Source: Syntrophus sp. (in: bacteria)
GTDB lineage: Bacteria > Desulfobacterota > Syntrophorhabdia > Syntrophorhabdales > Syntrophorhabdaceae
Assembly: GCA_013824645.1 (NCBI GenBank)
Contig: PNOF01000010.1
Location: forward strand, 1 to 56,337
Direction: 5' to 3'
DNA: 56,337 nt
In this document: in pieces, positions 37,158 through 46,066 of the stretch
How positions within the stretch are numbered: the first letter of the stretch is position 1
Layout: every line of letters starts with the position of its first letter
The notes under the pieces: generated by a model
The model's database searches: none
What the model was told of the DNA's origin: nothing
What the model saw: only the letters and a program-made list of their open reading frames with translations
Made by a program: the position numbers and the translations under genes

Positions 37158-38378
37158 TTAAGACTGGCGGTATTCCTTCAGAAAGTCTGCCATACGCTCA
37201 GCGACAGATCTGATTTCCTCTACGATTGGCAGAAAGACAACACGAAAATGATCTGGAGCGGGCCAGTTGAATCCTGTCCCCTGTACCATGAGCACCTTTT
37301 TTTCAAGAAGAAAATCGAGGAGAAACTGCTGATCATCGTGAATCCGGTATTTCTTCACATCTATTTTTGGAAAGAGATAGAGCGTGCCCATAGGTTTCAC
37401 GCAGGTAATCCCCGGTATGGACTTAAAAGTTTCATAAGCTGCGTTCCTCTGTTCGTAAAGTCTGCCGCCGGGAGAGATCAATTGTGTGAGGCTCTGATAG
37501 CCTCCAAGCGCTGTCTGTATGGTAAACTGGGCGGTCATATTGCCGCACATCCTCATGTTTGCCAGCGTATCAAGACCTTCCGTTGTGTAATCTCTGGCCA
37601 TAGCCTTTTTTCCGCTTACAATCATCCATCCGGCGCGCATGCCGGGAATTCGGTGTGATTTGGATAATCCGTTAAAGGTGACAAAAAAGATATCTTTTGA
37701 AAGCGAAGCAAGGGGGACGTGTTTGGCGTCGTCGTAAAGAATCTGATCGTAAATCTCATCCGTAAATATGATGAGATCGTGTTTCTCTGCCATTTCTACT
37801 ATCTTGAGCAGGATGTCCCTGTGGTAAACGGCGCCTGTGGGATTGTTAGGGTTAATGACCACGATGCCTCTGGTTTTCGAGGTAATCTTGGATTCCATGT
37901 CCTTGAGGTCAGGATGCCAATCAGACGCTTCGTCACAGACATAGTGAACAGCTTTCCCGCCTGTCAGGTTAATGGCTGCAGTCCACAGGGGATAATCAGG
38001 GGAGGGAACGAGCATTTCATCACCATTATTGAGAAGCCCCTGCATGGCCATCATAATCATTTCACTCACGCCATTGCCAACGTAGATGTCGTCTATCTGC
38101 ACATCTTCGATACCTTTAAGCTGGCACTGCTGCATTATCGCTTTACGTGCCGCAAAGAGCCCTTTTGAATCCCCGTATGCCTGTGCCGAACGGATGTTGA
38201 GAATAGCGTCATGAATAATCTCATCCGGTGCGTTGATGCCAAAAATGGGAGGATTACCGCTATTTAGTTTGATAACCGCGTATCCTTCTTCTTCGAGACG
38301 TTTTGCCTCTTTCAGGAGGGGCCCGCGAATTTCGTAGCACACGCTGTCTAATTTTCTGGATTTTAAAATCTCACGCAT
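37158..38378 (-). CDS. Alanine/glutamate-pyruvate aminotransferase (AlaA-like)
   Basis: A 406-residue class I PLP aminotransferase. KLNSGNPPIFGINAPDEI and AQAYGDSKGLFAARKAI at the N terminus are typical of AlaA (YfbQ) enzymes. YVGNGVSEMI, the NPNNPTGAVY loop, FTDEIYDQILYD and the Schiff-base Lys in NGLSKSHRIPGMRAGW complete the PLP site. It would make alanine from pyruvate and glutamate. A good sigma-70 promoter lies upstream on the minus strand. It converges with the ABC permease gene. Confidence 0.9.
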   Translation of the reverse strand: MREILKSRKLDSVCYEIRGPLLKEAKRLEEEGYAVIKLNSGNPPIFGINAPDEIIHDAILNIRSAQAYGDSKGLFAARKAIMQQCQLKGIEDVQIDDIYVGNGVSEMIMMAMQGLLNNGDEMLVPSPDYPLWTAAINLTGGKAVHYVCDEASDWHPDLKDMESKITSKTRGIVVINPNNPTGAVYHRDILLKIVEMAEKHDLIIFTDEIYDQILYDDAKHVPLASLSKDIFFVTFNGLSKSHRIPGMRAGWMIVSGKKAMARDYTTEGLDTLANMRMCGNMTAQFTIQTALGGYQSLTQLISPGGRLYEQRNAAYETFKSIPGITCVKPMGTLYLFPKIDVKKYRIHDDQQFLLDFLLEKKVLMVQGTGFNWPAPDHFRVVFLPIVEEIRSVAERMADFLKEYRQS

Positions 38379-38424
38379 ATAGGTCTCTCAGCCCTCATTA
38401 TTCTGTTATGGAATGTATCTAATT

Positions 38425-38453
38425 ATTATCGGGGAAAGCGAGTCATTTGTCAA
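38425..38453 (-). promoter_or_regulatory. Sigma-70 promoter of the AlaA-like aminotransferase
   Basis: On the minus strand TTGACA (38453-38448), a 17-nt spacer and GATAAT (38430-38425) match the consensus at eleven of twelve positions, about 50 nt before the ATG. It is the best-scoring promoter seen by eye in this window. Confidence 0.7.
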
Positions 38454-38543
38454 TAGATCACAAAGGATATTACGAAAGGGTATTCCATTTCCGCTGAAAA
38501 TTTGTTAAATCTGTATACGATAGAATGAGGGGGAAAATTTCTC

Positions 38544-39821
38544 ATGGAACGAACATTTGAAGGAGCACTGCGTTACCGCTGGGTCATTTTTGTAGTCCTT
38601 GCCCTACAGTACCTCTTTGTCTATTTTCATAGAGTCTGCCCTGCCGTAGTGGCCCAGGATCTGGTAGAGACTTTCTCAATCAGCGCCACTTCTCTCGGTA
38701 TACTTGCTTCAGGTTATTTCTATCCCTATGCGCTGATGCAGATTCCCGTGGGACTCTTGGCCGATTCCTGGGGTTCTCGTAAGACGGTCACTTTTTTTAC
38801 CCTCCTCGCTGCAGTTGGCGCCCTCATGTTTGGTCTGGCCCCCGGCTTTGAAACCGCCACGATAGCCCGCATCATTGTGGGGCTTGGTCTCTCAGGGGTC
38901 TTTGTGCCTGCCATGAAGACCCTCGCCGAATGGTTCAGACCCGGGGAATATGCAAAAATATCCGGGGCACTCATGGCGGTTGGAGGTATCGGCTGGCTCT
39001 CGGCATCAACACCCCTTGCATTGGTAACAAGGAGCTTCGGCTGGCGGACGGGCTTTATTGCCATCGGGGTTATTACAGTAGTACTTTCAGTCCTCACGTG
39101 GCTTTTTCTGGTTGATACGCCAAAGAAAAAGGGATATCCGGAAATCAATGTGCGTCCCATACCCACAGGCGTACAAAAGAAAATAGGACTTTGGACAGGC
39201 ATAAGACTGGTCTTTTCCACTCCCCGTTTCTGGCCCCTGGCGATTTGGTTTTTCTGTAACGGTTCTATCCTCTTCAGCTTTAACGGGTTATGGGCAGGTC
39301 CTTATCTCAAGGATATTTATGGCCTGTCAAAGCCGGCTATTGGTAATATACTTTCCATGGTGGCCATTGGAATGGTGGTGGGCAGCCCCTTACTGGGATA
39401 TCTTTCTGACAATATCCTGAAAAGCAGGAAGAAGGTCCTTGTTGCCTGCAGTCTCATCACGGTCATAGAATGGGCTTTCTTTTATTTCTTTTATCAGTCA
39501 CTGTCTGTGCCCCTCCTCTATGTCTTCTTCTTTGTCATTGGTGTCTGTATCGGTGCATCGGTCATCATTGCCTTTACCGGCACAAAGGAACTCTTTCCCC
39601 TTGAAATAGCCGGTACCTCGGTCAGTTGTGTAAACCTCTTCGGGTTTGTAGGGGGAATCATTTATCAGCCCCTGATAGGATATTTTATGGACATGGCCGG
39701 CAAGATTGACGGCAGATACCTTCCGCAGGGATACAGCACAGCCTTCCTGCTGCTTTTTGTGACAAGCATCGTATATCTCCTCAGTGCTCTCTGTGTCAAA
39801 GATGAGCTTAAGGAGCAGTAA
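38544..39821 (+). CDS. Major facilitator superfamily transporter
   Basis: A 425-residue protein with about twelve hydrophobic segments in two halves. The cytoplasmic loop between segments 2 and 3, GLLADSWGSRKTVTFFTLLA, is the conserved MFS motif A; GYLSDNILKSRKK is its counterpart in the second half. LAEWFRPGEYAKISGALMAV resembles organic-anion/sugar-phosphate type members. Substrate unknown. It is divergent from the aminotransferase, with a weak GAGGGGGAAAA ribosome site. Confidence 0.9.
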   Translation: MERTFEGALRYRWVIFVVLALQYLFVYFHRVCPAVVAQDLVETFSISATSLGILASGYFYPYALMQIPVGLLADSWGSRKTVTFFTLLAAVGALMFGLAPGFETATIARIIVGLGLSGVFVPAMKTLAEWFRPGEYAKISGALMAVGGIGWLSASTPLALVTRSFGWRTGFIAIGVITVVLSVLTWLFLVDTPKKKGYPEINVRPIPTGVQKKIGLWTGIRLVFSTPRFWPLAIWFFCNGSILFSFNGLWAGPYLKDIYGLSKPAIGNILSMVAIGMVVGSPLLGYLSDNILKSRKKVLVACSLITVIEWAFFYFFYQSLSVPLLYVFFFVIGVCIGASVIIAFTGTKELFPLEIAGTSVSCVNLFGFVGGIIYQPLIGYFMDMAGKIDGRYLPQGYSTAFLLLFVTSIVYLLSALCVKDELKEQ

Positions 39822-39904
39822 ATCACAGAAGTGCCTTCGGGCCGGGCGGATGTCTGTAATATTGCCGGTACCATGAGGGTAATCTCGAAGGCGCTAAGGA
39901 GAAG

Positions 39905-40711
39905 ATGTTCGTGATTGATTTTGAAAAGGGAACAAAATTAATGGATCGTCCGGAGATTATTTACCGCCTCTTTTTCCCCCGCCGGGAATCTACGGAAGGT
40001 CTCGATCCACCGTATGTGATGAACCATTTCGTCAAGGTAGAAGAAGATGTGTCTATCGGCTGCCGGTTCTATCCTGCCGGAAAGGAGAGTCCCAATCTTC
40101 TCTATTTTCATGGCAATGGAGAGACCTGCCTCGACTACGATGACATAGCCCCCCTGTATATGGAACGGGGGATAAATCTCTTTGTCGCTGATTATCGGGG
40201 ATACGGTTTTAGTGGCGGCAGTCCAACCTGCAGCAGCATGATCAACGACACTCATCCTGTTTTTCAGAGTTTTAAAGCCTTTCTGCTGGATCTGGGTTAC
40301 AAGGGGGATCAATTTGTCATGGGACGTTCCCTGGGAAGCGCTCCTGCCATTGAGATTGCTTATCATTACCAGCAGGACCTGAAAGGATTGATTGTGGAAA
40401 GCGGTTTTGCCAGTGCCCGGAATCAATTTGCAAGGGTAGGGGTTACCCACCTGTTTGAGGATGTTCAGGATCCCGTCGGATTTGGGAATGATCTGAAGAT
40501 AAAAGAAGTGACCATCCCTACGTTGATCATCCATGGGCAAGCTGATGAAATCATCCCTGCCGGAGAGGGGAGGGCGCTTTATGCCCTTTCCGGGGCCACG
40601 AAGAAAAGCTCCCTTTTTATACCCCATGCGGGCCATAACGATCTGTTGATGATCGATCAGGAAGCATACATGATGGCGATTGTAAAAATGACCCATAGCG
40701 TGCCGGTATAA
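39905..40711 (+). CDS. Alpha/beta hydrolase (serine esterase-like)
   Basis: A 268-residue soluble hydrolase. LLYFHGNGETCLDYDD gives the oxyanion loop, FVMGRSLGSAPAIEIA the nucleophile elbow (GxSxG, here GRSLG), IHGQADEIIPAGEG the acid residue and PHAGHNDLL the catalytic His. The pattern resembles the ABHD13/ABHD17-like (BEM46/YfhR-like) subfamily. The ATG at 39905 follows AAGGAGA closely; an in-frame ATG at 39941 is possible. No signal peptide. Substrate unknown. Confidence 0.88.
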   Translation: MFVIDFEKGTKLMDRPEIIYRLFFPRRESTEGLDPPYVMNHFVKVEEDVSIGCRFYPAGKESPNLLYFHGNGETCLDYDDIAPLYMERGINLFVADYRGYGFSGGSPTCSSMINDTHPVFQSFKAFLLDLGYKGDQFVMGRSLGSAPAIEIAYHYQQDLKGLIVESGFASARNQFARVGVTHLFEDVQDPVGFGNDLKIKEVTIPTLIIHGQADEIIPAGEGRALYALSGATKKSSLFIPHAGHNDLLMIDQEAYMMAIVKMTHSVPV

Positions 40712-40803
40712 TGATGATATTTGTGCGGCATACCATAACTTACGGAATAGGGAATATTAAAAACAGTGCTTGACCGGAGGTGACCATGTTTCCCGGTGTA
40801 GCG

Positions 40804-41967
40804 TTACGGCCGGAATTTGAGGAGACGGTCTGCTGCTGCCTCAAGCGTTTCCTGTTTCTTAGGAAAACAGAAACGCACTTTGCCCCTGCCCAGGTCGGGA
40901 TGGCTGTAGAAGGCACTGCCCGGTACTGTTGCCACACCGGCCTCCTTTACCAGCTTGAGCGCAAAGGCAACGTCATCGCTATATCCCCAGTGGCTTACAT
41001 CGGTCATAATGTAATAGGCCCCATCGGGCTTGAAGGCCTTGAAGCCTGCATCGACAAGGGATGAAAAGAAAAAGTCCCTCCGCTGTTTGTACTCTGATGT
41101 GAGGCGAATATAATAGGACTGTTCCATGTGCAAGGCTCTTGCGGCAGCTTCCTGGAGGGGATGAGGCGCCCCGACAGTGAGGAAATCATGGACCTTGCGT
41201 ATCGATGCCGTAATGGCCGGTGCCGCGATGGCCCAACCCACCCGCCATCCTGTGAGGCTATAAGTTTTTGAAATGGAGTTGATGGTAATGGTCCGGCTGG
41301 CCATACCTGGAATGGATGCCATGCTTACGTGCTCGGCCCCATCATAGAGGATATGTTCGTAGATTTCATCGGTGACGGCAATGACACCCCATTTCTGACA
41401 GAGTTGGGCGATGAACATCAGCTCCTGCCGTGAAAAGACCTTGCCCGTAGGGTTGTTAGGGGTATTAATGATGATGGCTTTAGTTTTGTTGTTGAAGAGT
41501 GAAGCCAGTTCTTTTTCGTCAAATCGCCAGTCAGGCTCTCGGAGGGTAATAAAACGGGGGGTAGCTCCGCAGAGCACCGCGTCAGGACCATAGTTCTCAT
41601 AAAAGGGTTCGAAGACAATCACTTCCTCTCCGGGATTTACAATGGCCATAAGCGATGAAATCATGCCCTCTGTTGAACCGCAGCAGACTGTTATCTCCCG
41701 CTCAGGGTCTACCTGGAGACCGTTGTATCGAGCAAACTTCCCGGCTATAGCACGGCGCAGTGGCGGTGTTCCCCAGGTAATTGAATACTGGTTAAAGTCT
41801 TCCCGGATGGCACGGACAGCTTCTTCCTTTATCTCCACGGGAGCGGGGAAATCGGGAAATCCCTGGGCAAGGTTAATCCCCTGATGTGCGATGCAGACCC
41901 TCGTCATCTCCCTGATGACCGATTCCGTGAAACTCTTCGCCCTCTCTGAACTGCTGAAACCCTCCAT
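40804..41967 (-). CDS. Class I aminotransferase (aspartate/methionine/kynurenine aminotransferase type)
   Basis: About 387 residues. INLAQGFPDFPAPVEIKEEA and NQYSITWGTPPLRRAIAGKF are typical of the KAT/YbdL/aspartate aminotransferase group. The PLP site shows CCGSTEGMI, NTPNNPTGKVF, VTDEIYEHILYDG and the Lys in SISKTYSLTGWRVGWA; an Arg near the end (GKVRFCFPK) binds the substrate carboxylate. I start at the ATG at 41967, spaced well from GGAGGAG; a GTG at 41970 is alternative. A sigma-70 promoter lies upstream. It converges with the hydrolase gene. Confidence 0.9.
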   Translation of the reverse strand: MEGFSSSERAKSFTESVIREMTRVCIAHQGINLAQGFPDFPAPVEIKEEAVRAIREDFNQYSITWGTPPLRRAIAGKFARYNGLQVDPEREITVCCGSTEGMISSLMAIVNPGEEVIVFEPFYENYGPDAVLCGATPRFITLREPDWRFDEKELASLFNNKTKAIIINTPNNPTGKVFSRQELMFIAQLCQKWGVIAVTDEIYEHILYDGAEHVSMASIPGMASRTITINSISKTYSLTGWRVGWAIAAPAITASIRKVHDFLTVGAPHPLQEAAARALHMEQSYYIRLTSEYKQRRDFFFSSLVDAGFKAFKPDGAYYIMTDVSHWGYSDDVAFALKLVKEAGVATVPGSAFYSHPDLGRGKVRFCFPKKQETLEAAADRLLKFRP

Positions 41968-42010
41968 CACGTCTCCTCCATAAACTTACTTCCGCAATAA
42001 TGATGTGCAT

Positions 42011-42040
42011 ATTCTACCCGGAGCGTTGCCATTCAGTCAA
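42011..42040 (-). promoter_or_regulatory. Sigma-70 promoter of the second aminotransferase
   Basis: On the minus strand TTGACT (42040-42035), an 18-nt spacer and TAGAAT (42016-42011) match ten of twelve consensus positions, about 45 nt before the start codon. Confidence 0.6.
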
Positions 42041-42251
42041 TGAAGAACCGATTTACCCTTCTGTTTGGCAGTATTAGAAAGTGTTGCTTAATATTGTAAT
42101 ATAACAAGCCTCACAAAAGCCCCTTCGAGTTCTTGATTGTTGACGACGGGCACGCCACGTGGTAATAAAAATTAAGGACCGACTATTTTCCGGAGGACAG
42201 CCGGTCATTATTGGAACGACTCAGGGGTTGATGTACAACATGGGAGGAAGA

Positions 42252-43058
42252 ATGGGCAGATTGGTGAACAAGTTAGCTTTAATCACAGGAGCTGCGAGAG
42301 GGATAGGGAAAGCGACGGCAGAGCTTTTTCACCAGGAAGGCGCGATGGTGATACTTACGGATATTAATGATGTTGATGGCGAAGCGGCGGCAAAACAACT
42401 GGGCGAAAGATCAGAATACTGCCATCTTGATGTAGGCAAAGAAGATGATTGGAAGGCCGTTTTTCGCATGCTTGGAGAGAAATATGGTCGTCTCGATATC
42501 CTGGTCAACAATGCGGGAATTACCGGTTATGTTCTGACTAAAGGACCCCATGATCCGGAATATTTTGATCTTGAAAGCTGGCGTCACGTGCATACAATAA
42601 ACTCAGACGGTGTTGCCCTCGGATGCAAGTATGCCATACAGATCATGAAAAAACATTGTTATGGAAGTATTGTCAATATCTCTTCCCGGGCCGGCATTGT
42701 AGGCATGCCGCTTGCAGCCGCGTATGCTTCCAGTAAGGCTGCTGTGCGAAACCATACCAAGACTGTGGCCTTGTATTGTGCGCGGAATCAGTACGGTATT
42801 CGCTGCAACTCAATCCATCCGGGCGCAATTCTCACGCAGATGTGGGATTGTATGCTCGGTGAGGGAGAACGGCGGGAACGGCTGGTTCGAAAAATGTGTG
42901 ACCAGGTTCCGCTTGGCCGCATGGGTACCCCGCTTGATGTCGCCAACGCTGTCCTTTATCTGGCCTCTGATGAAGCAGAGTATATCACCGGTATTGAATT
43001 GAATGTTGATGGTGGAATATTGGCAGGGAGTGCAGCCGCACCTTCAGGAGACGAGTAG
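42252..43058 (+). CDS. Short-chain dehydrogenase/reductase (NAD-type)
   Basis: About 268 residues. I start at the ATG at 42252, directly served by GGGAGGAAGA; the frame stays open to 42159, but that extension is not family-like. LALITGAARGIGKATAELF binds the cofactor, TDIND after strand 2 indicates NAD rather than NADP, DILVNNAGITGY is the core motif, the catalytic Ser lies in NISSRAGIVG and YASSKAA gives Tyr and Lys. CNSIHPGAILT and YITGIELNVDGG are standard. It resembles cyclohexanol/20-beta-hydroxysteroid-type enzymes; substrate unknown. Confidence 0.9.
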   Translation: MGRLVNKLALITGAARGIGKATAELFHQEGAMVILTDINDVDGEAAAKQLGERSEYCHLDVGKEDDWKAVFRMLGEKYGRLDILVNNAGITGYVLTKGPHDPEYFDLESWRHVHTINSDGVALGCKYAIQIMKKHCYGSIVNISSRAGIVGMPLAAAYASSKAAVRNHTKTVALYCARNQYGIRCNSIHPGAILTQMWDCMLGEGERRERLVRKMCDQVPLGRMGTPLDVANAVLYLASDEAEYITGIELNVDGGILAGSAAAPSGDE

Positions 43059-43516
43059 ATTTTTCCAATTTATTTTCAAGTTGATATTTAATGCTGTGTG
43101 AATTGTCTGTTGATCAACAGACAATTCAAATACTTTCTGAAGACTTCAAACCATAAATCTATCAAAACCGAGAAGATAGCAAGTGGTATTCGATACCCAA
43201 ATCTATGTTTTTTCTTGAAATTGCACAGGAATTGAAGGACAATAAATTCATGGGCGGGGAAATAGCCCATTTAGTCAGTTACCGCAAAGATTGAAGGCAC
43301 TTCGGGTGCATGCTCTTATTGAGAGCACCTTGGAAGAAAAGAGATGATAGCCACAAAAGAGGGTAATGCTGTTTCGTTCCGGATCATCCGGCCATAACCG
43401 GCGCATTGTGGGGAAGGAGCATAGAAGCAGGAAAAGAACGGTATTTTCTTCGACAATAACACGGCATATACCATGCCCTTAACGATGGTCATGGCAGCCG
43501 AAAAAGGAGCCGTCAA
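43059..43516. other. 458-bp noncoding stretch with a palindrome and a possible gene remnant
   Basis: From the ATG at 43091, the frame reads MLCELSVDQQTIQILSEDFK, meets a single TAA at 43154 and then stays open to a TGA near 43271 (…SMFFLEIAQELKDNKFMGGE…). This could be a decayed small gene, but no SD or homology supports it. The rest shows no credible coding or promoter signal until the small gene at 43517. Confidence 0.35.
43099..43128. repeat. 30-bp perfect palindrome
   Basis: The 30 bases are a perfect inverted repeat centred on TGATCA, with half-site TGAATTGTCTGTTGA. It lies 40 bp after the dehydrogenase stop. There is no T tract, so it is not a standard terminator; an operator or a mobile-element scar is possible. 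Confidence 0.7.
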
Positions 43517-43837
43517 GTGACAACAACCTATTTTATCGCAACGCATGTGCACCCATTACCGGACAACCCGCTCAACGAGAAGATCATAGACGCCCATGTC
43601 TATTTCTGGGTTGTGGATTCTTCACCGGACAATGCCCTGGAAAGGGCCAAAAAGCATCTTTCTTCTTACCTCTGGAAGCTGGAATCAATTGATACGGGTC
43701 CTGTTGAGACTACGGCTGCGGACTTTGCGGATCAGGAAGAGGGACTGAAAGGTTTCTGGCAGGCGAAGCAGAAAGGTTTTGCCGCCCATTTCGTTGCAAA
43801 ACCAAAACCCGACCAAATAGAGCCTGAGAAACCCTAA
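43517..43837 (+). CDS. Small hypothetical protein (106 residues)
   Basis: A GTG start follows AAAAAGGAG at good spacing, which supports real translation. The product has TYFIATHVHPLPDN and HVYFWVVDSSPDNALERAKKH, suggesting a small alpha/beta fold with an amphipathic helix, and a Lys/Pro-rich tail. No membrane segment, signal peptide or known domain was recognised. It converges with recQ (18 nt apart), so the two are not co-transcribed. Function unknown. Confidence 0.65.
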   Translation: MTTTYFIATHVHPLPDNPLNEKIIDAHVYFWVVDSSPDNALERAKKHLSSYLWKLESIDTGPVETTAADFADQEEGLKGFWQAKQKGFAAHFVAKPKPDQIEPEKP

Positions 43838-43855
43838 GCAAACAGAGGCCCCGTT

Positions 43856-45700
43856 CTAATGGAGGCGGTTCTTTTTCTTGTATTGGGCTATCATCTCAAG
43901 AAACATCTCGCCATACATATAGAGTTTCTTCTGTCCTATACCTGATATGTTTCCCATCTCTTCCAGCGAATCCGGAAGACGCCGGGCAATCTCCTTGAGG
44001 GTGTTGTCATGAAATACTACATATGCAGGAAGGGAGTTTTGGCGGGCAATTTGAGCGCGCAGCGAGCGCAGTTCCTCCCAAAGGTCCACCCGTATATCCT
44101 CCGTGTCCCAGGAAATAGCCCCCATCCTTTGACCCCGTTGGGCCTTCGCGCTTTTTTTGCCCCTGCTTTTTACTGCCGGGGCAGCATCCTTACGCAATTG
44201 AAAGGATTCTTCACCCCTGAGGACCGGTCGGCTCCGGGCAGTCAGACTGAGCCCACCTTTGCTCTCCAGGTTTGATGTCACCATCCCCGATGCTGCCAGT
44301 TGCCTGAAGACCGATTTCCACTGGATCTCGGTCAGTTCCCGTCCTATGCCGAAGGTGCTCACCCTGTCGTGGCCGAATCCGCGAATCCTCTCCGTCTCTT
44401 TGCCTGTGAGGACATCGATGAGATAGGAAGCGCCGAAACGCTGTCCTGTCCTGTAGACACACGATAAAGCCTGTCTTGCCACATGGGTCCCGTCCCAGGT
44501 TTCCACCTTTCCGTGGCAGGTATCGCAATTGGCGCATTGTCCGCTATGCTCCTCGCCAAAATAGCCGAGCAGGACCTGTCTCCGGCACCGTGTCGTTTCG
44601 CAGTAGCCCAGCATGGCTTCCATTTTTCGGTGTTGGATAGTTTTGAACTGTTCATCCCCCTGGGACCCTTCAATCATCCGGCTCAGCAATACGACATCGG
44701 ATAGGCTATAGAGCATCCAGGCATCGGCCCTTTCACCGTCACGGCCTGCCCGGCCCGTCTCCTGGTAGTAGCCTTCCAATGTTTTGGGGATATTGAGATG
44801 GGCAACAAAACGGATATCAGGTTTGTCGATACCCATACCGAAGGCAATAGTCGCCACCATGACAAGACCATCGTCGCGAAGGAACTTTCTCTGGTTCGCA
44901 AGGCGTACAGACCGATCAAGGCCGGCGTGGTAGGGAAGGGCCGGGACTCCCTTTTCGGTCAAGAAGCACGCAATCTCGTCAACCTTTTTTCTCGTCATGC
45001 AGTAGACGATCCCCGATTCATTGGGATGGTTGTCTTCAATAAAATCGAGCAACTGGGTTTTTTCGTGCGTTTTCAGTTCCACCTTGTACTGAATATTGGG
45101 CCGGTCAAAGCTTGACAGGAAATGGCGGGCTTTTTCAAGCCGGAGCTTATCGATAATCTCCCGCCGGGTAATCTCGTCGGCAGTAGCTGTGAGGGCCACC
45201 CGGGGGACCCGGGGAAACCTATCTGCCAGGACGGTCAGTTCCAGATATTCTGGTCTGAAATCGTGCCCCCATTGCGATACACAGTGGGCCTCGTCGATGG
45301 CGAAGAGGGAAATCTTCGACTTGGTCAGTAAGCGCATAAAGCCGTCGGTTACGAGTCGTTCAGGAGCGACATAAAGGAGATCCAGCTCTCCACCCGCCAC
45401 CTGCGCCTCAACCCCGTAAGCTTCATCGACATCAAGGGTAGAGTTCAGAAAACCGGCCCTGATGCCCAGTTCGCGGACAGCATCCACCTGGTCCTGCATG
45501 AGGGCGATCAGGGGTGACACTACGACGCACACGCCGGGGAGGATTACGGCCGGTACCTGGTAACAGAGAGATTTGCCGCTCCCTGTTGGCATGAGCACGA
45601 AGGCATCTCCTCCCCCGATGAGATGGTTTACGATCTCTTCCTGATGGACGCGAAACCTGTCGTATCCGAAGTATTTCCGTAGAACCTGATGGGGGGTCAA
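43856..45700 (-). CDS. recQ: ATP-dependent DNA helicase RecQ
   Basis: A 614-residue 3'-5' superfamily 2 helicase. Motif I is [16 protein letters not shown], motif II is [17 protein letters not shown], motif III ALTATAD, motif [13 protein letters not shown]. The RQC zinc site has [20 protein letters not shown] followed by CDTC, then the winged helix, a Lys/Arg-rich linker and a C-terminal HRDC domain ([20 protein letters not shown]). Translation starts at TTG 45700, which overlaps the stop of the small upstream gene (TTGA), with GGGGGA as SD. It acts in recombinational repair of stalled forks. Confidence 0.95.
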   Translation of the reverse strand: MTPHQVLRKYFGYDRFRVHQEEIVNHLIGGGDAFVLMPTGSGKSLCYQVPAVILPGVCVVVSPLIALMQDQVDAVRELGIRAGFLNSTLDVDEAYGVEAQVAGGELDLLYVAPERLVTDGFMRLLTKSKISLFAIDEAHCVSQWGHDFRPEYLELTVLADRFPRVPRVALTATADEITRREIIDKLRLEKARHFLSSFDRPNIQYKVELKTHEKTQLLDFIEDNHPNESGIVYCMTRKKVDEIACFLTEKGVPALPYHAGLDRSVRLANQRKFLRDDGLVMVATIAFGMGIDKPDIRFVAHLNIPKTLEGYYQETGRAGRDGERADAWMLYSLSDVVLLSRMIEGSQGDEQFKTIQHRKMEAMLGYCETTRCRRQVLLGYFGEEHSGQCANCDTCHGKVETWDGTHVARQALSCVYRTGQRFGASYLIDVLTGKETERIRGFGHDRVSTFGIGRELTEIQWKSVFRQLAASGMVTSNLESKGGLSLTARSRPVLRGEESFQLRKDAAPAVKSRGKKSAKAQRGQRMGAISWDTEDIRVDLWEELRSLRAQIARQNSLPAYVVFHDNTLKEIARRLPDSLEEMGNISGIGQKKLYMYGEMFLEMIAQYKKKNRLH

Positions 45701-45837
45701 CGTGAGCGGTCCCCCTGCAACATGTTGCCTATAAAAAACCCCTTTACATAAAAACCTTTGGCAATCACAGATATGAGGAGGACCAGAAGCGCAAGAGCTG
45801 CACTCAACCCGGCCACCCTTTCGTAGATACCATTCAA
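45697..45837 (-). CDS. Small single-pass membrane peptide coupled to recQ
   Basis: A 46-codon frame on the minus strand starts at TTG 45837, six bases after GAGGG, and its TGA overlaps the recQ TTG start. The product begins [20 protein letters not shown], has one strong hydrophobic helix (about residues 9-32, with [20 protein letters not shown]) and ends QGDRSR, a polar tail. The coupling and composition make it look real, though no homologue is recognised. It would be a small inner-membrane protein; a link to helicase function is unknown. Confidence 0.5.
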   Translation of the reverse strand: MNGIYERVAGLSAALALLVLLISVIAKGFYVKGFFIGNMLQGDRSR

Positions 45838-46016
45838 TATAGACCCTCGTTCAAAACTCTCAACTTAATCATTTCTATAATACCATACCAAATGTCTTTC
45901 AGCGAACAATTTACCATATCTTATGGAACAAACAGCCTCAAAGTTGACAAAGTTAGGTACTAAAATAGCCCGGTCACAAATGGTCATCCAATGGAAAAAA
46001 ATATCATATAGCTTTC

Positions 46017-46045
46017 TTGAGCATAATAAATTATAAAATGATATT
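46017..46045 (+). promoter_or_regulatory. Candidate promoter of the SEC-C gene
   Basis: TTGAGC (46017-46022), a 17-nt A/T-rich spacer and GATATT (46040-46045) lie 21 bp before the ATG. Each hexamer matches four of six positions, so the call is tentative. Confidence 0.35.
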
Positions 46046-46066
46046 TAATCATATGTGGAGGAAACC

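Noticed and set aside
37149-37658. 169-codon plus-strand frame opposite the AlaA-like aminotransferase
   Set aside because: The opposite strand has the full PLP-enzyme motif set; this frame has no SD and no similarity.
39938-40696. 252-codon frame on the minus strand
   Set aside because: It is antisense to the alpha/beta hydrolase, whose catalytic motifs are all intact; the reverse frame has no recognisable features.
40780-41064. 94-codon plus-strand frame starting after GGAGGTGACC at the end of the second aminotransferase
   Set aside because: It has a good SD-like sequence but lies almost wholly antisense to conserved C-terminal codons of the aminotransferase and shows no domain; the SD is probably accidental.
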